NCBI GenBank assembly: GCA_021648745.1
Contig: JAKISE010000042.1
Location: 1 to 25,025, forward strand
Reading direction: 5' to 3'
DNA length: 25,025 nucleotides
Source of the DNA: Cyclobacteriaceae bacterium
GTDB lineage: Bacteria > Bacteroidota > Bacteroidia > Cytophagales > Cyclobacteriaceae
In this document: positions 6,669 through 13,038 of the stretch, piece after piece
How positions within the stretch are numbered: the first letter of the stretch is position 1
Layout: every line of letters starts with the position of its first letter
The notes under the pieces: generated by a model
Told to the model about the DNA's origin: nothing
The model's input: only the letters and a program-made list of their open reading frames with translations
Database searches by the model: none
Position numbers and translations under genes: made by a program

Positions 6669-8276
6669 ATGAGAGCCAAAATTATCTACTTAGCAGCTGC
6701 TGCCTTACTTTTCATTTCTGCTCAAACTAAAGCACAAGAAGATGGGCCTGCCGAAAATTGGTTTAACCAAGATCCACAAGAAAACACAGTAAATGGCGTA
6801 AGTACTGAAAAAGCGTACAAATACTTAAAAGGAAGAAAATCCAAGACAGTAATTGTTGCTGTAATTGATTCGGGCATTGATGTAGAGCATGAAGATTTAA
6901 AGGAGGTTGTATGGACTAATACAGCTGAAATCGCAGGCAATGGGATTGACGATGATAATAATGGCTATATTGATGACGTGCACGGCTGGAATTTTATTGG
7001 CGGAAAAGATGGTAAAAATGTGGGCCCTGACACCTATGAAGTTACCCGAGAATACATTCGGTTAAAGCCTAAATATGAAAACAAGAAGGAATCGAAAAAA
7101 GCCGATTACCAATACTGGGTAAAAGTAAGAGATGCCTACTTGGCCGATGCCGTAAAGGCGCAAACTCAGTATTCCTTTTACGATAGTTTACAATCTTCTA
7201 TCTTGAGGTATAATAAATTAATGACAGCCTATTTAGATATTGATAAACTAACAGTTGAGGCCATTTCTGGTGTGGAGTCAGAAGATGAAGTAATTAAAAT
7301 AGCCTCCTTTTTTATGGCTAACCTCTTACCAAAAATTGGTGATATGCCTATGGCAGAGGTGGTAGAAAGCCTTGATGGTGCAGTTGAACATTTTGGCAAT
7401 CAGGCAAACTTTTCCTATAGTTTAGAGTACGATACCCGTAAAATTGTGGGTGATGACCCCTCTAATTTAAAAGAAGTAGGCTACGGCAATAACGATGTGA
7501 TTGGAAAGGGCACAGATCATTTCCACGGAACACATGTTTCAGGCATTATCGGGGCTAAGCGAGGTAATAGTATTGGTATTGATGGCGTGGCCGATAATGT
7601 GCAAATTATGGCTCTTAGAGCTGTGCCAGATGGAGACGAAAGAGACAAGGACGTGGCAAATGCAATTAGATATGCCGTAGACAACGGTGCTCAAATAGTT
7701 AATATGAGTTTCGGAAAAGCATTTTCTCCAAACAAATCCTATGTTGACGAAGCCATAAAATACGCAGAAAGTAAGGGTGTATTACTGGTACATGCTGCTG
7801 GTAATTCTGGAGCCGATACGGATGTTGAAAGCAATTTTCCCACAAAAAACTTAGGAAAGAAAAAAGTTGCCAGTAATTGGATTGAAGTTGGAGCGTCATC
7901 TTGGGGTGAAGGAGACAAATTAGCTGCTTCATTTAGTAATTATGGCAAAGTAAGTGTGGATCTTTTTGCCCCTGGTGTTCAAATATATTCTACTGCTCCT
8001 GACAATAAATATGAGAATGCGCAAGGCACTTCAATGGCTTCTCCAGTAACGGCAGGAGTTGCAGCGCTTCTTTTAAGCTATTTCCCTGATTTAAGTGCTG
8101 TAGATTTGAAAGAGATTTTAATGAAATCAGTAAGAACCTTTGATGGCTTAATGGTTACAAAGCCAGGCACAAAGGATGAAATGGTTGACTTTTCAGAACT
8201 TTCAGTTTCAGGTGGAATTGTAAATGCTTACGAGGCTGTTAAATTAGCCGACTCCAGAAAGATTAGCTCGAAATAA
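6669..8276 (+). CDS. Secreted S8 (subtilisin-like) serine protease
   Basis: Starting at the ATG at 6669 gives 535 residues beginning with a clean signal peptide (MRAKIIYLAAAALLFISAQTKAQ). A longer frame from TTG at 6621 would put 16 unlikely residues in front of it and is rejected. The triad is complete: D67 in VIAVIDSGID-like context, H286 in HFHGTHVSG, S455 in GTSMASPVTAG. The oxyanion region VHAAGNSGAD is present. Between Asp and His lies about 220 residues instead of the few dozen in subtilisin; the insert is rich in K, D and Y and helical in its middle, and is typical of a Bacteroidota subclass. No C-terminal sorting domain is visible. It is a single-gene unit closed by a strong terminator. 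The likely role is a periplasmic or outer-membrane protease with unknown target. Confidence 0.93.
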   Translation: MRAKIIYLAAAALLFISAQTKAQEDGPAENWFNQDPQENTVNGVSTEKAYKYLKGRKSKTVIVAVIDSGIDVEHEDLKEVVWTNTAEIAGNGIDDDNNGYIDDVHGWNFIGGKDGKNVGPDTYEVTREYIRLKPKYENKKESKKADYQYWVKVRDAYLADAVKAQTQYSFYDSLQSSILRYNKLMTAYLDIDKLTVEAISGVESEDEVIKIASFFMANLLPKIGDMPMAEVVESLDGAVEHFGNQANFSYSLEYDTRKIVGDDPSNLKEVGYGNNDVIGKGTDHFHGTHVSGIIGAKRGNSIGIDGVADNVQIMALRAVPDGDERDKDVANAIRYAVDNGAQIVNMSFGKAFSPNKSYVDEAIKYAESKGVLLVHAAGNSGADTDVESNFPTKNLGKKKVASNWIEVGASSWGEGDKLAASFSNYGKVSVDLFAPGVQIYSTAPDNKYENAQGTSMASPVTAGVAALLLSYFPDLSAVDLKEILMKSVRTFDGLMVTKPGTKDEMVDFSELSVSGGIVNAYEAVKLADSRKISSK

Positions 8277-8294
8277 GAATAACTTCTTATTTGT

Positions 8295-8329
8295 AAAAGC
8301 CGCCACGAAAATTTTTCGGGGTGGCTTTT
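8295..8329. terminator. Bidirectional terminator between subtilase and EamA genes
   Basis: The 17-base arms (8295-8311 and 8313-8329) pair with one G-T wobble and one mismatch around a GCC/GGC core. The arms begin and end with A/T runs, so a T-run follows the stem on both strands. It serves the convergent genes ending at 8276 (plus) and 8330 (minus). Confidence 0.88.
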
Positions 8330-9211
8330 TTATGCCTTTTTGAGGAGGGCCACCACATTGGCTACTACAATTAACACCATTCCTATAATAGCATAAGTAT
8401 CTAATGGATAATCTTCAAACACCGCTGAAATTATGATGGCAATTATGGGAACAATTACGATGGTATAAGCTGCTTTGTCGGCTCCTATTCTGCCAATTAG
8501 AGTTAAATAGGTGGTAAAAGCGATTATAGAACCAAAAATAGATAGGTAAGCTAAAGAAGCTAAGTATTCAAAAGAAGTATCAACAACAAACGGTTTTCCT
8601 AAAGCCAAAGCTATACATCCCATGCTAATAGAACCATACATCATACCATAAGCCACGGTTTGTATTACTGGCATGCCATTCTTTTGATTTATGGCAGAAG
8701 TAATATTACCTAAAGAAGCAAACATTACTGAACTTAAAGCAAAAGCAACAGCTATCAAATAATCAGATGATGTGTTAAACGAACTAAACTCAGATTTATA
8801 TATCAAAACAGTTCCTAAAAAGCCTAGCATAGCTCCCAAAATAACCCGTTTATGCATGTTTGCGTTAAAAAAAAGAACTCCAAACACGATATTAAAGAAT
8901 ATGAGTGTAGAAAACGCAACTGCCACCAAGCCACTCGTAAGGGTTTGTTCGCTCATGTACACTAACCAATAGTTAATCCCGAAAAGTAAAAACCCTTGTT
9001 GAAGTGCCCTTAAATGTTGTTGCCAAGTAAATTTTAGAGGCAGTTTTCGAATAAAAGCATAAAGCAATAGGATACCACCTCCAATTAAAAACCGATAACT
9101 GACGGAAACCAATGGATCAACTTTACCTAATTGGAAAGTAATAACAAACCAAGTAGAACCCCAGATGAGAGCGGGAATTAGAAATAGAAAAAAATTATTA
9201 GACTTAGACAT
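8330..9211 (-). CDS. EamA/DMT-superfamily transporter
   Basis: The 293 residues hold about ten hydrophobic helices in two EamA halves, with the first-half start PALIWGSTWFVITF and the loop WLVYMSEQTLTSGLVAVAFST typical of the drug/metabolite transporter superfamily. The second half shows the matching block GSIIAFTTYLTLIGRIGADKAAYTIVIVPI. Such proteins export amino acids, metabolites or drugs; the substrate is not predictable here. It starts on the base directly after the stop codon of the DUF6787-like gene, so the two are translationally coupled. It ends at the bidirectional terminator. The length is normal for the family and no residues appear missing. Confidence 0.92.
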   Translation of the reverse strand: MSKSNNFFLFLIPALIWGSTWFVITFQLGKVDPLVSVSYRFLIGGGILLLYAFIRKLPLKFTWQQHLRALQQGFLLFGINYWLVYMSEQTLTSGLVAVAFSTLIFFNIVFGVLFFNANMHKRVILGAMLGFLGTVLIYKSEFSSFNTSSDYLIAVAFALSSVMFASLGNITSAINQKNGMPVIQTVAYGMMYGSISMGCIALALGKPFVVDTSFEYLASLAYLSIFGSIIAFTTYLTLIGRIGADKAAYTIVIVPIIAIIISAVFEDYPLDTYAIIGMVLIVVANVVALLKKA

Positions 9212-9508
9212 TTACTTTTTCCCGAACATTCTTCCCACAGTTTTCTTCTGAAACTCCCAAAAGAACTTAAACTGTCCTAGTAAGGTACCCACAATAAGCA
9301 ACATAAATTGATAAATGGGAAAAATGATAAGTATCCTTATGGGCCAATACATAAATGGATTCATTTTTTCTTGCTGCACATTAAAGTAGGTGAGAACTGG
9401 GCCGGCTATGCGCACAGCTATAGAACCTGTAATTGAAAACACAAGGAGTATCATAACCACCTGAAAATTACTTTCAAGCCCCCACTTTGCCTTTAATTTT
9501 TCAAACAT
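9212..9508 (-). CDS. Small membrane protein, DUF6787-like
   Basis: The 98 residues begin with MFEKLKAKWGL and hold two likely membrane helices (about 17-40 and 56-80), with WPIRILIIFPIYQFMLLIVGTLLGQFKFFWEFQKK at the end (written here only as a pattern: the FWEFEKK-like C-terminus is the recognisable part). I connect it with the DUF6787 family of small Bacteroidota membrane proteins, from memory of the C-terminal pattern and length. The function is unknown. The stop codon touches the EamA start codon, so both genes are one unit. A sequence CACATTTG, one base off the -7 consensus, lies about 27 bases upstream on the minus strand. Confidence 0.75.
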   Translation of the reverse strand: MFEKLKAKWGLESNFQVVMILLVFSITGSIAVRIAGPVLTYFNVQQEKMNPFMYWPIRILIIFPIYQFMLLIVGTLLGQFKFFWEFQKKTVGRMFGKK

Positions 9509-9628
9509 TTATCATAGGTATATGTTACAAGCCACAAATGTGCAATGATTGTTTGAAAGCAAGCATAAAAAAGCAAATAATTACCTCCTTCATAAGCTAT
9601 CTACCAACAAAAAAATAATATAGGCACA

Positions 9629-9892
9629 AACCTGAGTTCGACCCAAGGAATCCTTTCAGAAAACTAAGTAGTAGGTGAGATTTTGAGAATAAAAATGAAG
9701 ACATAACGGGTTATTTCAAGTCTTTTATTCTCAAAATATGGCTTACTAGATGTTTTCCCCTTTGGGCTTTAGCAAAACTTCCCCTAACTGCCTCATATTT
9801 TCTTGAATTAACCCGTTAGTTCTACAAAAATATGAGTTGTTCAAGAAAGTTTTGCTTAAAGCTGATAGAATCCCTTGGGTCGAACTCAGGTT
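9629..9892. mobile_element. MITE-like element with terminal inverted repeats (family 1, intact copy)
   Basis: The element has no open frame. Its ends are near-perfect inverted repeats starting AACCTGAGTTCGACCCAAGG (right end read in reverse), continuing more loosely to ..TCAG. Possible 3-bp target duplication ACA flanks it. Inside are nested palindromes: a perfect 15-bp stem (9680-9694 with 9723-9737) and an AACGGGTTA/TAACCCGTT pair near 9704 and 9811. Two half-copies of the same family flank the nrf operon at 19382-19479 and 23201-23317. It fills most of the 428-bp gap before batB; the remaining 9509-9628 shows nothing else. Confidence 0.85.
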
Positions 9893-9910
9893 ACAAGTAA
9901 ATTAATTGAA

Positions 9911-9918
9911 TATATTTG
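9911..9918 (+). promoter_or_regulatory. -7 promoter element TATATTTG of batB-batC
   Basis: It matches TAnnTTTG exactly, 18 bases before the batB ATG and 18 bases after the end of the MITE-like element. The -33 region would therefore fall at the right edge of that element; no clear TTG is present there. Confidence 0.6.
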
Positions 9919-9936
9919 CCCTCAAATTTTTAGCAA

Positions 9937-10905
9937 ATGAATTGGTACCGCCCGTTTGGAACATATGAATTAATTGTAATTGGCATTTTTGTTATTGCCT
10001 ATGGTCTATACATTTTTAGGGTGGTAAAAATTGGGAAAGCCCTAAACACACCTATTTATGGAGTATTCGGAAAAATAGCCTTACGCACTATTTATTTTGC
10101 TCTAATCATTATTGCACTCTTAGGACCTAGTTTTGGAAGTTCAAAGCGAGAAATTAAATCAATTGGCAAGGATATAATGATTGCTATCGATTTATCTCAA
10201 TCCATGAATGCAGCCGATGTGCCCCCTACCCGATTAGCAAAAGTAAAATATGAGTTGGGCAAAATCATAGAAGAGTTTAGCTCGGATAGAATTGGTTTGA
10301 TTATTTTTTCGTCCGAAGCCTTTGTACAATGTCCACTTACCTACGACCAAGCTGCTCTTAATTTATTTATTGAAACTTTACATTCTGGTTTAGTCCCTAA
10401 TACGGGCACCGACTTTGGGCCTGCCCTTTCTATGAGCTTGGATAAGCTAAACACAAAAGACGAAAATTCTATCAACAGTAAAGCAAAAATAATTTTGCTT
10501 ATTAGTGATGGAGAAGACTTTGGAGAAGGAACTACTAAGGCGTTGGAAGAAATTAAAGAGCGGGGAGTGAAACTTTTTGCCTTAGGGGTAGGTACCGCAA
10601 AAGGCAGTAAAATAGAAACACGCAACGGCTATCTAAAAGATAATACCGGCACCGAAGTAATTACAAAACTCAATAATAAATCTTTAAAGAAATTGGCAGC
10701 CCGAACAGGAGGCAAGTATTTTGAGATTAATGACCGGGTAAATGACGCTGAACGCCTTATTAATACAATAAATAAGGTAGAAGGAGAAATACGCGATGCC
10801 AGGGTGGTGGACGTTTCAGCTAATAAATATATCTATTTTTTATTAGCAGCGTTTATGCTATTATTGATAGATGTGTTGACAACTGTGAAAACGATTAAAA
10901 TATGA
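9937..10905 (+). CDS. batB: BatB-like VWA-domain membrane protein
   Basis: The 322 residues have two N-terminal membrane helices (about 11-28 and 47-66), a von Willebrand A domain and a C-terminal helix near 298-317. The metal-binding MIDAS motif is complete: DLSQS at 85-89, the threonine in NTGTDFGPA and the aspartate in LLISDGEDFG. This arrangement is that of BatA/BatB proteins of the Bacteroides aerotolerance (Bat) operon, which act in the envelope, probably with MoxR ATPases; the molecular task is not settled. The final TGA overlaps the batC start (ATGA), so the two are coupled. Unlike the usual cluster, no moxR, DUF58, batA or batD gene is adjacent; a MITE-like element lies where batA would be expected. 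Confidence 0.85.
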   Translation: MNWYRPFGTYELIVIGIFVIAYGLYIFRVVKIGKALNTPIYGVFGKIALRTIYFALIIIALLGPSFGSSKREIKSIGKDIMIAIDLSQSMNAADVPPTRLAKVKYELGKIIEEFSSDRIGLIIFSSEAFVQCPLTYDQAALNLFIETLHSGLVPNTGTDFGPALSMSLDKLNTKDENSINSKAKIILLISDGEDFGEGTTKALEEIKERGVKLFALGVGTAKGSKIETRNGYLKDNTGTEVITKLNNKSLKKLAARTGGKYFEINDRVNDAERLINTINKVEGEIRDARVVDVSANKYIYFLLAAFMLLLIDVLTTVKTIKI

Positions 10906-11777
10906 AGCTTTTTATAACCTTACTTTTAGTGCTTAGTCCTTTCACAGATTTGGACAAAATAGCTAAAGTAAACAAAGCAAAAAAAGAAGCCAAGGAGGCT
11001 TACCTTGCTAATGACTTTCAATTAGCTCATGATAAATACGCTTATTTAATCGACTCATTAGGTATTAATGAAGAGGCTGTATTACTTGACTATGCCCACA
11101 CTTTATATAACCTAAACGACACTACTAATGCCGTAAATAGTTATCAAGCACTATCAGAGTCTTCCAATAAAAGTATGGCCTCTATTGCAGACCAACAGCT
11201 TGGCCAAGTTATGTTTGATAAAAAGCAGTACGAGCCAGCGCTAGAGCACTATAAAAATGCCCTGCGTAAAAACCCTTCTAACCAAGATGCTCGTTATAAC
11301 TACGAATTGCTAAAAAAGATACTTCAAAAGCAAGAAGAAGAAAATAAGGACCAAGAGAATCAGGATCAAGAAAGCAAAGATCAGAAAGACCAAGACAAAG
11401 AAAATAAAGAGCAAGAACAAAAAGATCAGGAGAAGAAGGACCAAGAGCAAAAGGATAAAGAACAAGAGCAAAAAGACAAGCAGGAAAAACAAGACCAAGA
11501 GCAGAAAGATCAAGAGAAAAAGGACGGAGAAAAAGATGAAGAGCAAAAGAAGAAGGAGGAGCAAAAAGACAAGGAACAAAAGGATGGAGAAAAATCTGAG
11601 GAAAAAGAAAAAGAGAAACCTAAGCCTACTCCATCAGATAAACTGAAAGAAATGAACATCAGTGAGGAAAAAGCGAAAATGATTTTGGAAGCAATGAAGA
11701 ATAATGAGGTTCAGTACATTCAACAAAACAGACGTAAAGCCACCAAAAAGAAAAATAGTGATAAGCCCGACTGGTAG
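10902..11777 (+). CDS. batC: BatC-like TPR protein with long charged low-complexity region
   Basis: The 291 residues start with a hydrophobic leader (1-14) and carry about two to three tetratricopeptide repeats (about 25-140; clearest QYEPALEHYKNALRKNPSNQDARYNY, shown here only by its key A, Y, L and P positions near 110-135). Residues about 143-240 are almost only K, E, D, Q, N and G, with repeated QKDQE/QKDKE words. The end (EAMKNNEVQYIQQNRRK, then a basic tail) is conserved in BatC proteins. TPR proteins of Bat operons are thought to scaffold the VWA proteins. It overlaps batB by 4 bases. The DNA of the charged segment is purine-rich and repeat-like and may vary in length by slippage. Confidence 0.83.
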   Translation: MKLFITLLLVLSPFTDLDKIAKVNKAKKEAKEAYLANDFQLAHDKYAYLIDSLGINEEAVLLDYAHTLYNLNDTTNAVNSYQALSESSNKSMASIADQQLGQVMFDKKQYEPALEHYKNALRKNPSNQDARYNYELLKKILQKQEEENKDQENQDQESKDQKDQDKENKEQEQKDQEKKDQEQKDKEQEQKDKQEKQDQEQKDQEKKDGEKDEEQKKKEEQKDKEQKDGEKSEEKEKEKPKPTPSDKLKEMNISEEKAKMILEAMKNNEVQYIQQNRRKATKKKNSDKPDW

Positions 11778-11783
11778 CCCTTC

Positions 11784-11796
11784 GCTCCTGCGGAGC
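11784..11796 (+). other. Small hairpin after batC
   Basis: GCTCC and GGAGC pair around TGC, flanked by TTCG on both sides, 7 bases after the batC stop codon. There is no T-run, so it is at best a weak terminator or a processed 3' end. Confidence 0.35.
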
Positions 11797-11830
11797 TTCG
11801 AATTACGCAGTAACTAAACATTATAATTGA

Positions 11831-11847
11831 TACGCTTGGAAAGCGTT
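11831..11847 (+). repeat. Copy of the tRNA-Ser(GGA) anticodon arm
   Basis: Fifteen bases (11832-11846, ACGCTTGGAAAGCGT) are identical to the anticodon stem-loop of the tRNA-Ser gene at 3027-3114. Flanking bases do not match, so it is not a tRNA gene. It may be a relic of a site-specific integration event or a chance hairpin. Confidence 0.5.
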
Positions 11848-11887
11848 AACTCTAAACTTCCAACTTCCAACTCCGAACTTAATTTTA

Positions 11888-11895
11888 TAACTTTG
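11888..11895 (+). promoter_or_regulatory. -7 promoter element TAACTTTG of the ferritin gene
   Basis: It matches TAnnTTTG exactly, 16 bases before the ATG. Upstream lie short direct repeats of AACTTCC (about 11854-11868), whose meaning is unclear. Confidence 0.65.
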
Positions 11896-11911
11896 TACAA
11901 ACATTTTTAGC

Positions 11912-12469
11912 ATGGAAAAGCAAATAGTAACCACGAATAGATCTCTTACACTAGAAACAGAAAAACTATTAAATGACCAAGTAGCAAAGGAAGATTTTTC
12001 CTCTGCATACTACCTTTCTATGGCCTCTTGGTGCGACAAAACTGGTTATGCCAACGCAGCAGAATTTTTATACCGACATGCCGATGAAGAACGTCAGCAT
12101 ATGCTCAAATTTTTTCATTACATTAATGAGGCAGGTGGACATGCCCTACAAGCGGAACTAACAGGTATTGAACACAACTTTAAAAGTTTAAGGGCAGTAT
12201 TTGAGCTCGTTCTTGCTCATGAAATTAGCATCACTCAGTCGATTAACGACATAGTGGATCATTGCTTTGCCATTAAGGACTTTACTACATTTCAGTTTTT
12301 GCAATGGTTTGTGACTGAGCAACGCGAAGAAGAAACTATTGCTCGTAGAGCCCTTGAGCTATTCGATATTATTGGAGAAGGTGGCGTTGGACTTTGGACC
12401 ATTGACCAAGAATTAGGTAAATTGGAGTCGTTTGTACAAAACAGTGCAACAGCTACCGGCCCTATTTGA
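11912..12469 (+). CDS. ftnA: Ferritin (FtnA-type iron storage protein)
   Basis: The 185 residues form a four-helix ferritin. Compared with E. coli FtnA the ferroxidase ligands are conserved: the glutamate in VAKEDFSS, the pair and histidine in RHADEERQHM, the glutamate in LAHEISITQ, and Q/E in WFVTEQREEE. The protein oxidises Fe(II) with oxygen or peroxide and stores it as a mineral inside a 24-subunit shell in the cytosol. There is no haem-binding methionine pattern to suggest bacterioferritin. It is a single-gene unit with its own promoter element. The last dozen residues (FVQNSATATGPI) are a non-conserved tail. No Fur-like operator was obvious. The gene is complete and of normal length. 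Confidence 0.95.
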   Translation: MEKQIVTTNRSLTLETEKLLNDQVAKEDFSSAYYLSMASWCDKTGYANAAEFLYRHADEERQHMLKFFHYINEAGGHALQAELTGIEHNFKSLRAVFELVLAHEISITQSINDIVDHCFAIKDFTTFQFLQWFVTEQREEETIARRALELFDIIGEGGVGLWTIDQELGKLESFVQNSATATGPI

Positions 12470-12481
12470 GGCTAACTAAAT

Positions 12482-12684
12482 TTACTCTACCCTTTTTAAG
12501 GTTTCCAGCAAATATTTCCAGAATTTTTGAACCGAGCTAATTTATGTTCGTTCATCAGGTGAATGGGCTCCGTAAATATTGGAGTCAAACGAAATCATTT
12601 CCATTTCAGGAAAATTGGCATCAAAATACCACATTCCAGCCCTGCGTTAATAGCCCTTAACTGCTTCTTGGTACTTTTAAAAAC
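12482..12684 (-). pseudogene. pepD: Decayed C-terminal fragment of aminoacyl-histidine dipeptidase (PepD, M20)
   Basis: Reading the minus strand, two frames together recover the end of a PepD-type M20 dipeptidase: LRAINAGLECGI, then after a frameshift FDANFPEMEMISF, YGAHSPDERT, an in-frame TAA (12542-12544), and SSVQKFWKYLLETLKRVE before the natural stop at 12482. HAGLECG and GAHSPDER are family signatures; here the His of HAGLECG has become Asn. The frameshift is explained by one missing T in the T-run read from 12623-12626, and a further in-frame TGA lies at 12685-12687. Upstream, recognisable homology is lost by about 12690. The N-terminal three quarters are gone, so the gene is dead. It lies head-on to ferritin, between it and a MITE-like element. 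Confidence 0.85.
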
Positions 12685-12848
12685 TCATTTATCTGGAAGT
12701 GAAGGTGGTATTAGTTTTGGCTTCGCTACATCAAAGCCCCCCTTTGATAGCATGTAATCTTTTAGCTACTTAATTTTTTTACCTTAGGTTATGGAATTTG
12801 ACATAATAATTCATCCTTTATATAAAAGTTAAGAATAGCAATTTAAAT

Positions 12849-12993
12849 AGTGTTCGTCTAATAAATTCAGTGTCTGGTTCAGAAAGTTCGCTATCAAGGC
12901 TTTTGAAGTCAAAAAAAAAATGGAGTTTACTGAGGTAATCGAGTATTTTTTTGACAAGTATAACGCAGATAGCGGACTTTATGGACAGACATT
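12849..12993 (+). mobile_element. MITE-like element (family 2), degenerate copy upstream of the macroglobulin gene
   Basis: The two ends are imperfect inverted repeats of the AGTGTCTGTCCATAAA type, with an inner pair AAAGTTCGCTATC / GATAGCGGACTTT. A further 10-bp stem is GTC plus seven A (12908-12917) with seven T plus GAC (12946-12955). There is no coding capacity and no clear target duplication, so it is an old copy. The left end continues like the right end of the copy at 19121-19363 (AAAYTCAGTGTCT), and the right end like its left end (AAAGTCCGC). The two copies are therefore in opposite orientation. The rest of the 569-bp gap holds the pepD relic; 12690-12848 shows nothing else. Confidence 0.72.
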
Positions 12994-13038
12994 AACATTT
13001 ACCGTAAAATTGCTTTATAACCAAATAAACCTCAAATT

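Noticed and set aside
11310..11579. Minus-strand open frame of almost pure L, F, I and V
   Set aside because: It is the antisense reading of the lysine- and glutamate-rich segment of batC, which naturally gives hydrophobic codons. It has no independent support.
12563..12757. Plus-strand 64-codon open frame between ferritin and macroglobulin
   Set aside because: It overlaps the pepD relic read on the opposite strand and has no coding character.
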